Origin: Streptomyces sp. NBC_00178
Lineage (GTDB): Bacteria > Actinomycetota > Actinomycetes > Streptomycetales > Streptomycetaceae
DNA: 64,000 nucleotides
Direction of reading: 5' to 3'
NCBI RefSeq assembly: GCF_036206005.1
Contig: NZ_CP108143.1
Coordinates: forward strand, 1,240,001-1,304,000
Part shown: positions 25,880-35,781 of the stretch, piece by piece
How positions within the stretch are numbered: position 1 is the stretch's first letter
Layout: every line of letters begins with the position of its first letter
Program-made: the position numbers and the translations under genes
The notes under the pieces: model-generated
Databases searched by the model: none
The model's input: the letters and a program-made list of their open reading frames with translations, nothing else
Told to the model about the DNA's origin: nothing

Positions 25880-27340
25880 TCAGAAGGGGAACTGCGAGCG
25901 TCCGTGCTGGACGGATATCCACTTCTGGGTGGTGAACGCCTCGATCATCGAATCGCCGTTCAGCCGCCCGAGGCCGGAGTTCTTCTCGCCGCCGAACGGG
26001 ACGACCGGCTCGTCGTGCACCGTGCCGTCGTTGATGTGGATCATGCCGGTGCGGATTCGCCGTCCCACCCGCACACCGCGCTCGGTGTTCCCGGTGTGGA
26101 CGGCGCCGCTCAGCCCGTACGGGGTGTCGTTGGCGATGCGCACGGCCTCGTCCTCGCCGTCGAACGGGACGAGCAGGGCGACGGGCCCGAAGATCTCCTG
26201 GTGCAGGACCGGCGAGCCGGGCGCGAGCCCGGTCAGCACCGAAGGGCTGACGACGTTGCCGTCGGCGCGGCCGTGCAGCAGCGCCGTGGCACCCGCCGCC
26301 ACCGTCTCGTCGACGAGCCTGGACACCGCGTCGGCCTGCGAGGAGTTGATCAGCGGGCCGATGTGCGTGGCGGGGTCGGCGGGGTCGCCCACGCGCAGGG
26401 AGGCGACCTTGGCGACGAACTTCTCGGTGAACTCCCGCTCGACCGCGCGGTCGACGAGGATGCGGTTGGCCGCCATGCAGACCTGGCCCTGGTGGATGTA
26501 GCGGCTGAAGACGGCCGCGTCGACGGCGTAGTCGACGTCGGCGTCGTCCAGGACGATCAGCGCGCTGTTGCCGCCCAGTTCGAGCACCGCCCGCTTGAGG
26601 TTCGCGGCGCAGACCGTCGCGACGTGGCGGCCGATCCTGTCGGAACCGGTGAAGGAGATGACCTGCGGTACGGGGTGCTCCAGCAGCGCGTCGCCGATCT
26701 CGGCGATGTCGGTGACCACGACGTTCAGCAGGCCGGCGGGCAGTCCTGCCTCCTCGAAGACCTTCGCGATCAGGGTGCCGCCGCAGACCGGGGTGTTCTG
26801 GTGCGGCTTGAGGACCACCGCGTTGCCGAGGGCCAGCGCGGGTGCGACCGACTTCAACGACAGCAGGAAGGGGAAGTTGAACGGGCTGATGACGCCGACG
26901 ACACCGGCGGGAACCCGGTAGACGCGGTTCTCCTTGCCCTCGGTGGGCGAGGGGAGGATCTGACCGGCCGGCCGCAGGGCCAGGTGCACGGCCTCGCGCA
27001 GGAACTCCTTGGCCAGGTGCAGTTCGAAGCCGGCCTTCAGCAGCGTGCCGCCGAGTTCCGCGACGATGGCCTCGCCGATCTCCGCCTCGCGCTCCTCGAC
27101 GATGCGCAGCGCCTTCTCCAGCACGGCCCGGCGGGCGTACGGGTTGGTGTCGGCCCATTCCTGCTGGGCCCGCTCGGCGGCGCGGTAGGCCTGGTCGACC
27201 TCACCCGACGTGGCCACGGTGATCGACGCGAGCTTCTCCCCGCTGTACGGGTTGAAGTCGATGATGTCCCAGGACCCCTTGCCCGGCCTCCACTCCCCGT
27301 CGATGTACTGCTGGGCCAGGTCGGTGAAGAAGGAGGACAT
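25880..27340 (-). CDS. Aldehyde dehydrogenase (NAD(P)+), probably part of lysine/amine catabolism
   Basis: The 486-aa protein has the full ALDH fold: NAD-binding ISPFNFPFLLS (about 151), the catalytic Glu in VLELGGNSALIV (about 255), and the catalytic Cys in HQGQVCMAANR (about 289). It ends with the oligomerisation strand. The sequence looks nearest to vanillin/benzaldehyde-type ALDHs, so its aldehyde is uncertain. Its place ahead of lrp-davA-davB suggests a semialdehyde from lysine degradation such as glutarate semialdehyde, but no aminotransferase lies alongside. It could also be an unrelated aromatic aldehyde dehydrogenase. Confidence 0.85.
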   Translation of the reverse strand: MSSFFTDLAQQYIDGEWRPGKGSWDIIDFNPYSGEKLASITVATSGEVDQAYRAAERAQQEWADTNPYARRAVLEKALRIVEEREAEIGEAIVAELGGTLLKAGFELHLAKEFLREAVHLALRPAGQILPSPTEGKENRVYRVPAGVVGVISPFNFPFLLSLKSVAPALALGNAVVLKPHQNTPVCGGTLIAKVFEEAGLPAGLLNVVVTDIAEIGDALLEHPVPQVISFTGSDRIGRHVATVCAANLKRAVLELGGNSALIVLDDADVDYAVDAAVFSRYIHQGQVCMAANRILVDRAVEREFTEKFVAKVASLRVGDPADPATHIGPLINSSQADAVSRLVDETVAAGATALLHGRADGNVVSPSVLTGLAPGSPVLHQEIFGPVALLVPFDGEDEAVRIANDTPYGLSGAVHTGNTERGVRVGRRIRTGMIHINDGTVHDEPVVPFGGEKNSGLGRLNGDSMIEAFTTQKWISVQHGRSQFPF

Positions 27341-27379
27341 GAGATCCCTTACCGCAGAGAGGCAGGCAGTCGAAGGAGG

Positions 27380-27408
27380 CTCATATTACTTATTCTGCAA
27401 CGGAGTTG
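27380..27408 (-). promoter_or_regulatory. Candidate promoter of the aldehyde dehydrogenase gene
   Basis: On the minus strand TAATAT (27380-27385) is an excellent -10 box in an unusually AT-rich patch. The corresponding -35, CTTCAA at 27403-27408, is poor, which suggests activation by a regulator. CAACGGAGTTG, a small palindrome at 27395-27405, overlaps this spacer. Confidence 0.35.
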
Positions 27409-27477
27409 AAGGCGGACAAGAACGCTCCGATACGAAAAACATCGATCACTCCCGGCGTGCGAACGGCCGCACGCGCC

Positions 27478-27514
27478 GGTGCCCCTCCCGGGTCGACCGC
27501 CCGGGAGGGGCACC
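27478..27514 (-). terminator. Terminator after guaB1
   Basis: GGTGCCCCTCCCGG pairs perfectly with CCGGGAGGGGCACC around a short loop, 33 bp past the guaB1 stop codon. It separates guaB1 from the downstream aldehyde dehydrogenase gene. Confidence 0.75.
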
Positions 27515-27546
27515 TGTGGGACGACGGGCCGCGAGGCTCGACGAGG

Positions 27547-29226
<1,680 letters not shown>

Positions 29227-29328
29227 TCAGGTAACTTGAAATCCGCAGGTCTCTACGGTAGCGGCAACGCCGCCGATGGGCCCGGAACACCTGACACGTG
29301 TTTGACCGGAGAGGACGGGGATCCGCCT

Positions 29329-30390
29329 GTGGAGAACGAACTGCCGGACATCTTCTGCCCGTTCCCCCAGCGGAGCAATCCGTATGTGGGACACACCCGC
29401 GAGCACCTCAGCACCTGGATCCGGCAGACCGGCCTGGTGCACCGGGAGTCCGCGAGAGAGCGCTTCGAACAGGCCGACTTCGGCGCCTTCGTGGGGATGG
29501 TCTATCCCACGGCCGACAGTGAACACCTCGACCTCGTCGCCGACTGGTTCGTCTGGCTGTTCCTCGTCGACGACCAGCTGGACGACGGCCACCTCGGCCG
29601 CAGCCCCGAACGCGTACGCGACGTGGTCGAGCAGATGCGTGGCGTGGTCGAGGGCACGGGGCGGCGCCCCGGGCCGGACGAGGGGGCGCCCGCCGCCCTC
29701 ATCGCCCTGTTCGACCTGTGGGATCGCACAGTCCCGCAGGCCGCCCCGCACTGGCGCACACGTTTCGCCTGGCACCTCATGATGTACCTGACGACCACGA
29801 CGACCTGGGAGGCGGGCAACCGCGCCAACGGCATCGTGCCGTCGGAGGCGACCTACATCGCCCGCCGGCGGCACACCGGGGCGATCCACGTGTGCATGGA
29901 CCTGATCGAGATCGTGGCCGGTGTGGAGGCGCCGGAGTGGGTCCACAACGACCCCCGGTTCATCACCGCGCTGGAGGCCTCCTGCAACGTGGTGTGCTGG
30001 GCGAACGACGTCTACTCCTACGAGAAGGAGCAGGTGCTCGGCGAGATCCACAACCTCGTCCACCTGGTCCGCCACCACCGCGGTCACGGCGAGCGGCAGG
30101 CGCTGGAGCACGTGTGCGCCGAGATAGCCACCGAGACCGAGCGGTTCCTCAGCGCCGAGGAGGAACTGCTCGACATGTACCCGCGGCTGTCGGCCGTCCT
30201 CGTGCCGTACCTCGACGGGATGCGGAGCTGGATGAAGGGCAACCTGGACTGGTCCCGGCAGACCCCGCGCTACAACCCCGCGGACGTCAGCCAGTACTCG
30301 GAGCCCGGGGCGTATCTGGAGGAGACCGTCTTCGGCGTGGGCGCGGACGGCGCCGGACGCGTCGCGGGCACCGACAGCGTCCTGAACTGA
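29329..30390 (+). CDS. Class I terpene synthase (probable sesquiterpene cyclase)
   Basis: I use the GTG at 29329 with GAGAGGACGGGG before it, giving 353 aa; the long open frame upstream is antisense to guaB1. The metal motif is FLVDDQLDD (Asp81, Asp82, Asp85, Asp86), and the NSE triad is complete (Asn226, Ser230, Glu234 in NDVYSYEKE). The pyrophosphate-sensor Arg lies in ARRRH (about 179), and an RY pair (314-315) closes the active site. The size and motif set fit bacterial sesquiterpene cyclases acting on farnesyl diphosphate. The product cannot be predicted. No P450 or prenyl synthase lies next to it, so the product is probably released unmodified or altered elsewhere. Confidence 0.9.
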   Translation: MENELPDIFCPFPQRSNPYVGHTREHLSTWIRQTGLVHRESARERFEQADFGAFVGMVYPTADSEHLDLVADWFVWLFLVDDQLDDGHLGRSPERVRDVVEQMRGVVEGTGRRPGPDEGAPAALIALFDLWDRTVPQAAPHWRTRFAWHLMMYLTTTTTWEAGNRANGIVPSEATYIARRRHTGAIHVCMDLIEIVAGVEAPEWVHNDPRFITALEASCNVVCWANDVYSYEKEQVLGEIHNLVHLVRHHRGHGERQALEHVCAEIATETERFLSAEEELLDMYPRLSAVLVPYLDGMRSWMKGNLDWSRQTPRYNPADVSQYSEPGAYLEETVFGVGADGAGRVAGTDSVLN

Positions 30391-30440
30391 GCACGGCGGA
30401 GGCCGGACACCCCTCGGGGTGTCCGGCCTCCGCCGTGCTC
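30389..30440. terminator. Strong bidirectional terminator
   Basis: A perfect 24-bp stem with a four-base loop starts inside the terpene synthase stop codon and ends 12 bp before the convergent SorC-type gene. The arms begin GAGCACGGCGGAGG and end CCTCCGCCGTGCTC. Confidence 0.9.
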
Positions 30441-30451
30441 GGGGTCCGGGC

Positions 30452-31498
30452 TCAGTCGTCCGGGTCGGCGCGCTCCAGGGCGGGCCGCTGCCCGGCGGCG
30501 GACTCGGTGAGGAGGAAGTCGGCGGCCGCGGTGTCCGTCACGAGGCTGGTGACGAGACCCGAGCGCAGCACGGCGCCGATCGCCGCGGCCTTGCGCTGAC
30601 CGCCGGCGATGGCCACGACCTCGGGGATCCGGCGCAGCCGGTCGGCCTCCACGGTGATGCACCGCTCTCCGAGGTCCCTGCCGACCCGGCGGCCGTCCGA
30701 GTCGAAGAGGTGCGCGGACATCTCCGCGGCCACGCCGAGCGAGGCGTAGTGGGCCCGCTCGTCGTCCGAGAGCATGTCGTGGACGGTGGAGATGCCGGGC
30801 TCCCAGGAACCGATGGAGACCGCGGCCACCGTCACCTTGTCGAAGTACTCGAAGGCGCGGGCGATGCCCGTCTGGTGTCTCAGGGCGGCCGCCGTCGCCG
30901 GATCGGGCAGCAGCATCGGGGCGTAGATCGGGTGCGCCTCGCCTCCGGAGACCTGCGCGGCACGGCGGACGGCCTCGACCGAGCCGCGCTCGGCGGTCCC
31001 GGCGTCGTAGACCCCCGTCAGCTGTACGACCGTGCACGGCGGCAGCCGGTCGAGCGCCGCGGCCATGTGGATGGTGGACCGGCCCCAGGCCAGTCCCAGC
31101 ACGTCGCCCTCGTCGACCAGCTCGCCGAGCAGTTCGGCCGCGACCTCGCCCAGGTTCTCGGGGTCGGCCGCGTCGTCCTGCTCCTCGGCCGGGGACTCGA
31201 CCACGACGGCGTGCCGCAGGCCGTAGCGTGCCCTGAGCGCGTCGGAACGCTCCGCGTCCAGCTCAGCCGGTACCCGGATCTCGATCCGTACGAGATCACG
31301 CTCGAGGGCCGTCTCGAGGACCCGTGCCACCTTGAAGCGGCTCACGCCGAACTCCTCGGCGATCTGGATCTTCGATTTGCCCTCGAGGTAGAAACGACGC
31401 GCCATGGCCGCCGCCTGCACCAGCTCCGCGGGTCCCATCCGCATGGCTGACCGACCCGCCGAGATGCCAGACACCGCGATCTCCTCACTGCTGTTCAC
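30452..31498 (-). CDS. SorC/DeoR-type sugar-binding transcriptional regulator
   Basis: The 348-aa protein has an N-terminal helix-turn-helix (about 25-62, SKIQIAEEFGVSRFKVARVL) and a SorC-type sugar-phosphate-binding domain (about 85-335). The latter has VLGLAWGRST near 135 and VAAVSIGSWEPG near 225. Such proteins bind phosphorylated sugars and control sugar-use operons. It precedes rpe, a pentose-phosphate enzyme gene, but in the opposite order of transcription: rpe is upstream of it by 78 bp on the same strand, so the two may be co-transcribed. Target and ligand are unknown. Confidence 0.88.
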   Translation of the reverse strand: MNSSEEIAVSGISAGRSAMRMGPAELVQAAAMARRFYLEGKSKIQIAEEFGVSRFKVARVLETALERDLVRIEIRVPAELDAERSDALRARYGLRHAVVVESPAEEQDDAADPENLGEVAAELLGELVDEGDVLGLAWGRSTIHMAAALDRLPPCTVVQLTGVYDAGTAERGSVEAVRRAAQVSGGEAHPIYAPMLLPDPATAAALRHQTGIARAFEYFDKVTVAAVSIGSWEPGISTVHDMLSDDERAHYASLGVAAEMSAHLFDSDGRRVGRDLGERCITVEADRLRRIPEVVAIAGGQRKAAAIGAVLRSGLVTSLVTDTAAADFLLTESAAGQRPALERADPDD

Positions 31499-31576
31499 AC
31501 GCCCGATACGCCTTCATCCTGTCAGATCCGGCGATCCTTGATCCGGCCCGTCGGGCCGCGTTCATCCGTGGTCGGT

Positions 31577-32260
31577 TCAGTGGCCGCACGCCCAGGGCGC
31601 GGAGGCCGTCGCCGTCTCCGCCTGTGCGCGCAGCGCCCGCACGGCCCCGGCCGGGTCCTCGGCTCCGTAGACGGCCGATCCCGCGACGAACACGTCCGCC
31701 CCGGCCTCGGCGCACCGCTCGATGGTGGTGGCCGAGACCCCGCCGTCGACCTGCAGCCACAGCTCCAGGCCGTGCTTCGAGATCAGGTCCCGGGTCCGGC
31801 GGATCTTCGGCAGCATGATGTCGAGGAACGACTGACCGCCGAAGCCCGGCTCCACCGTCATGATCAGCAGCATGTCGAGTTCGGGGAGCAGGTCCTCGTA
31901 GGGCTCGATGGGAGTCGCGGGCTTCAGCGCCATGGAGGCGCGGGCCCCCTTGGCCCTGATCTCGCGGGCGAGGCGCACGGGCGCGGCCGCCGCCTCCGCG
32001 TGGAAGGTCACGGAACCCGCCCCGGCCTCGACGTACTGCGGCGCCCAGCGATCGGCGTCCTCGATCATGAGGTGGCAGTCCAGCGGCGTGTCCGTGGCCT
32101 TGCTCAGCGCCTCCACGATCGGCACGCCGAGCGTGAGGTTGGGCACGAAGTGGTTGTCCATGACATCGACATGGAGCCAGTCCGCGCCTTCGACCGCCTT
32201 CGCCTCCTCGGCGAGGCGTGCGAAATCGGCGGACAGGATGCTGGGGTTGATCTGGGCCAT
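31577..32260 (-). CDS. rpe: Ribulose-phosphate 3-epimerase
   Basis: Rpe interconverts ribulose 5-phosphate and xylulose 5-phosphate in the pentose phosphate pathway. With the ATG at 32260 it has 227 aa and starts [15 protein letters not shown], the normal N terminus. The metal and catalytic residues are in [16 protein letters not shown] (about 29-44), [10 protein letters not shown] (about 63), [14 protein letters not shown] (about 136) and [11 protein letters not shown] (about 172). The ribosome site is weak (TTGGGGC). It follows rsmB by 140 bp and precedes the SorC-type regulator. Confidence 0.95.
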   Translation of the reverse strand: MAQINPSILSADFARLAEEAKAVEGADWLHVDVMDNHFVPNLTLGVPIVEALSKATDTPLDCHLMIEDADRWAPQYVEAGAGSVTFHAEAAAAPVRLAREIRAKGARASMALKPATPIEPYEDLLPELDMLLIMTVEPGFGGQSFLDIMLPKIRRTRDLISKHGLELWLQVDGGVSATTIERCAEAGADVFVAGSAVYGAEDPAGAVRALRAQAETATASAPWACGH

Positions 32261-32400
32261 GCCCCAAGCCTGCCATGCTCCGCGCCACTTCCCCGCCCCG
32301 GTGCGGCGCAAAGGCTCACGGGATCATCACGGTTCGCGCATTCCAGGCGTTTCCACGCCCCGGGCGGCCGTCGCGGGACCCGCGGAGCCCTCCCGCCCGG

Positions 32401-33834
32401 TCAGCCCGTCCGGCGCAGCAGGGCGAGGTACATCGCGTCCGTGCCGTGCAGGTGCGGCCACAGCTGGACGTCGGGCCCGTCACCCAGCGCGGGCACGCCG
32501 GGCATCAGCGGCCGGGCGTCGATCCACTCGGCCTCGACGGACGGACCGCCACGGCCCTTCAGCACGTCCTCGACGACGACCCTGGTCTCCGCGAGGTGCG
32601 GGGAGCAGGTCGCGTAGCCGACGACCCCTCCGACCCGCACCGCCTTCAACGCCTCGCGCAGCAGGCCGCGTTGCAGCGGGGCGAAGCTCTCCAGGTCCTC
32701 CGGGCGGCGGCGCCAGCGGGACTCGGGTCGCCGGCGCAGCGCGCCGAGCCCGGAGCACGGCACGTCCATCAGGACGCGGTCGAAGGAGCCGGGCCGCCAG
32801 GGCGGCCTGGTGCCGTCGGTGGTGATCACCTGGTACGGACCCGGGTTGCCGGCCAGCGCACGCTCGACGAGGCGGGCCCGGTGCGGCTGCTTCTCCGCGG
32901 CGAGCAGCGTCGCGCCGCGTCCGGCGGCCAGCGCGGCCAGCAGGGCGGCCTTGCCGCCCGGACCGGCGCAGCCGTCGAGCCACCGGGTGTCCCCGCCCTC
33001 GACCGGGGCTGCCGCCAGGGCGGCGGCGACGAGCTGGCTGCCCTCGTCCTGCACACCCGCGCTGCCGTCCCGCACGGCGGCCAGGGCGCCCGGCTCGCCG
33101 CCCTCGGCCATCCGCACGGCGTAGGGGGACCAGCGGCCCGGAAGGCCGTTCTCCTCGCCGAGGGCCGACAGCAGCTCGTCGGTGGTCGAGCGGCCGGGGC
33201 GTGCCACGAGCGTCACCTCGGGGCGCTCGTTGTCCGCCTCGAGCAGGTCCTCGATGCCGGCGCGGCCGCCGCCGAGGGCGTCCCACAGCGCGGAGACGAT
33301 CCAGCGGGGGTGGGAGTGGACGACCGAGAGGTTCTCCTCGGCGTCCTCGTCGTACGCGGGAGCGACGCGCTCCACCCAGCCGTCGAGGTCGTGGGCCGAG
33401 ACCTTGCGCAGCACGGCGTTGACGAACTTGGCGCGCCCCTCACCGAGGACCACCCGCGCCAGTTCCACGCTCGCGGAGACCGCCGCGTGCGTGGGGATGC
33501 GGGTGCCGAGCAGCTGGTGGACGCCCATGTTGAGCACGTCCAGCACCGGGGGGTCGACCTCGCGCAGGGGCCGGTCGATGCAGGCGGCGACGATCGCGTC
33601 GTACGTGCCCTGGCGGCGCAGGGTGCCGTAGACCAGCTCGGTGGCCAGCGCGGCATCCCGGCCCTCGAAGTCACCCTTGGCCCGTGCCTTCTTCAGCAGC
33701 GGCGGGAGGACGAGGTTGGCGTAGGCGTCCCGTTCGTCGACGGCCCTGAGCGCCTCGAAGGCGAGGAAGCGCACCGGGTCCTTCTTGGGACGGCGGTGCG
33801 GCTTGGCGGGACGGCGACGCTGCTGGTCGTTCAC
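32401..33834 (-). CDS. rsmB: 16S rRNA (cytosine-967-C5)-methyltransferase
   Basis: I take the GTG at 33834, preceded by GGAGCACC, giving 477 aa; the frame extends upstream but reads nonsense. The N-terminal NusB-like RNA-binding domain (about 15-150) contains AALATELVYGTLRRQGTYD. The SAM-dependent domain follows (about 180-475), with DGCAGPGGKAALLAAL, the DVPCSGLGALRRRPE loop and YATCSPHLAETR, whose Cys pair is the hallmark of RNA m5C enzymes. It lies 188 bp downstream of fmt, the same neighbourhood as in many bacteria. Confidence 0.93.
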   Translation of the reverse strand: MNDQQRRRPAKPHRRPKKDPVRFLAFEALRAVDERDAYANLVLPPLLKKARAKGDFEGRDAALATELVYGTLRRQGTYDAIVAACIDRPLREVDPPVLDVLNMGVHQLLGTRIPTHAAVSASVELARVVLGEGRAKFVNAVLRKVSAHDLDGWVERVAPAYDEDAEENLSVVHSHPRWIVSALWDALGGGRAGIEDLLEADNERPEVTLVARPGRSTTDELLSALGEENGLPGRWSPYAVRMAEGGEPGALAAVRDGSAGVQDEGSQLVAAALAAAPVEGGDTRWLDGCAGPGGKAALLAALAAGRGATLLAAEKQPHRARLVERALAGNPGPYQVITTDGTRPPWRPGSFDRVLMDVPCSGLGALRRRPESRWRRRPEDLESFAPLQRGLLREALKAVRVGGVVGYATCSPHLAETRVVVEDVLKGRGGPSVEAEWIDARPLMPGVPALGDGPDVQLWPHLHGTDAMYLALLRRTG

Positions 33835-34021
33835 GTGAAAGGTGCTCCGCTGATGGTGAGAGGGCGAACCCGTCCAGCGTACGTCGCCCGGCCGGCAGCC
33901 CCGGTCCCAAGGCCCCCGGGGGCCGGAGCCCCGCCCCGGCACCGGACGCCGTGCCGCTCCACCGGCGGCGCGGCGGCCCGTCGGCCTGCCCGTGACCGGA
34001 GCCCCGGCGGCTGCCCCCGGC

Positions 34022-34954
34022 TCAGAGGCCCAGCAGCTCCCCGTGGGCGATGCGCACACCGCGCGCCCAGTCGGCGGCCTTCATGGGCTTCTTGCCCTGG
34101 GGCTGGACCCAGAGGAGCTCGACGGCGTGCGACCCGGTGCCCGCGTAGACGTTGTTCTTGCCCACGGACAGCTCGCCGGGGGCCAGGTCGGTGCGGTCGA
34201 ACACCGGCTTGGCCTGGACCAGCTTGAGGCGTTCCCCGCGGAACACGGTCCACGCCCCCGGCGCGGGGGTGCAGCCGCGCACCACGCGGTCGACACGGAG
34301 CGCGGGCGCCGACCACTGCACCTGGGCGTCCTCCACGGTGATCTTGGGAGCGAGCGTCACGCCCTCGCCCGGCTGGGGAACGGCGTGCAGCGTGCCGTCC
34401 TCGATGCCGTCCATGGTCGCCGCGAGCAGACCGGCGCCCGCGAAGGCGAGGCGGGTGAGCAGGTCGCCGCTGGTGTCGGTGGGCCGGACCTCCTCGGTCA
34501 GTACGCCGTACACGGGTCCGGAGTCCAGCCCCTCCTCGATCAGGAAGGTGGAGGCTCCCGTGACCTCGTCCCCGGCCATGACGGCGTGCTGCACGGGCGC
34601 GGCCCCGCGCCACGCGGGCAGCAGTGAGAAGTGCAGGTTGACCCAGCCGCGGGCCGGCACGTCCAGCGCGGTCTTCGGCAGCAGCGCGCCGTAGGCGACG
34701 ACGGGGCAGCAGTCCGGCCCGATCTCGCGCAGCCGGGCCAGGAAGTCCTCGTCGCGCGGCCTGGCGGGCTTGAGGACCTCGATGCCCGCCTCCTCCGCGC
34801 GCTCGGCCACGGGGCTGGCGACCAGCCTGCGGCCCCGGCCGGCCGGGGCGTCCGGACGGGTGATCACCGCGGCGACCTCGTGGCGGTCGGAGGCGATCAG
34901 GGCGTCCAGGGCGGGGACGGCGACCTCGGGGGTGCCTGCGAAGACGAGCTTCAT
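34022..34954 (-). CDS. fmt: Methionyl-tRNA formyltransferase
   Basis: Fmt formylates initiator Met-tRNA with 10-formyl-tetrahydrofolate. The 310-aa protein begins [18 protein letters not shown], has the catalytic [19 protein letters not shown] segment (about 107-125, with Asn, His and the SLLP loop) and an OB-like C-terminal domain (about 205-305) that holds the tRNA. The region between fmt and rsmB (33835-34021) shows no gene. It is divergent from the small HTH gene at 35182. Confidence 0.95.
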   Translation of the reverse strand: MKLVFAGTPEVAVPALDALIASDRHEVAAVITRPDAPAGRGRRLVASPVAERAEEAGIEVLKPARPRDEDFLARLREIGPDCCPVVAYGALLPKTALDVPARGWVNLHFSLLPAWRGAAPVQHAVMAGDEVTGASTFLIEEGLDSGPVYGVLTEEVRPTDTSGDLLTRLAFAGAGLLAATMDGIEDGTLHAVPQPGEGVTLAPKITVEDAQVQWSAPALRVDRVVRGCTPAPGAWTVFRGERLKLVQAKPVFDRTDLAPGELSVGKNNVYAGTGSHAVELLWVQPQGKKPMKAADWARGVRIAHGELLGL

Positions 34955-35104
34955 GGGTGGCGCACTGCCTCTCGGGCCGGAACGTGACGTGGCGAGCAGC
35001 GCACCAGTCTAGAGCCCGGGGCCGGGGGGCGTACGCACGGCCGTGCGCCCCGCGCATATGCACATACGCCCCTATTGCGTGACCACATGGCCGGGTGACG
35101 CGTT

Positions 35105-35122
35105 GGTCAAGTGAGATTGACC
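35105..35122. promoter_or_regulatory. Palindrome GGTCAA-N6-TTGACC upstream of the HTH gene
   Basis: Perfect 6-bp arms are separated by six bases, 60 bp upstream of the small HTH gene and 150 bp from fmt. The right arm, TTGACC, may double as a -35 box. It could be an autoregulatory site or simply part of a promoter. Confidence 0.35.
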
Positions 35123-35181
35123 GAAGTGGGCCGCCGCCGCGCGGTCCGATCCCTTTCAACGCCGGTTCGAGAGGCTTCTTC

Positions 35182-35709
35182 ATGGCCGACCACGCAACCC
35201 ACGACGCCCAAGCGCGTGCCAGTCTGCACCTGTTGGTGCGGGACATCGAGCGGGTCAGGCGGCAGGTGGACGCCCTGCGTACCCTCACTGCGCAGCTGGG
35301 CAACGTCTACCGTCCGCGCCGTTCGGGCCCCTCCGCGGGCTTCGTCGTCTACGGCAGGGCCCCGGCACCCACGGTCCGGCTGGCCCAGGAACTGCGGGAC
35401 AGCGTCGAGACGCTGGTGACCGCCGCGGTGGACTTCGACCGCTCGCTGGGCTTCTCGTGGGACGCGGTGGGCTCCGCCCTCGGGGTCACCAAGCAGGCCG
35501 TGCACCGCCGTTACGGCGCGCGCAGGAACACCCCGCAGCAGACGCCCGCCGAGACCCCGGAGTCCGTGAGCCGCACGGTGCCGTCCCCGGGCTCCGTCCT
35601 GCCGGCCGTGCCCGCCGCCCGTTCGATGCCGCCGCAGCCGTCGGACCAGCACCCCGTCGCGCGTGAGGAACTGCGTCCGGGCGCCTTCCCCGGCCCGCGC
35701 AACGGCTGA
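35182..35709 (+). CDS. Small helix-turn-helix protein, unknown role
   Basis: The ATG at 35182 follows GAGAGG and gives 175 aa. Residues 10-45 are helical ([19 protein letters not shown]), and residues about 88-115 carry a helix-turn-helix ([21 protein letters not shown]). The last 55 residues are Pro/Thr-rich and probably disordered. It looks like a small DNA-binding protein conserved in Streptomyces, but I do not recognise a characterised relative. It is divergent from fmt, convergent with priA and stands alone. Confidence 0.75.
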   Translation: MADHATHDAQARASLHLLVRDIERVRRQVDALRTLTAQLGNVYRPRRSGPSAGFVVYGRAPAPTVRLAQELRDSVETLVTAAVDFDRSLGFSWDAVGSALGVTKQAVHRRYGARRNTPQQTPAETPESVSRTVPSPGSVLPAVPAARSMPPQPSDQHPVAREELRPGAFPGPRNG

Positions 35710-35781
35710 CACCGCTCCGTTCGGCACGCCCCGCGGCCCTCTGGCTCCTCGCCGGGACGTGCCGCGCGGACGGCCGCCGCG

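Noticed and set aside
30452-31498. Terpene synthase and SorC-type regulator as a biosynthetic cluster
   Set aside because: They are convergent and separated by a strong bidirectional terminator, and the regulator is of the sugar-phosphate type, so a functional link is not supported.
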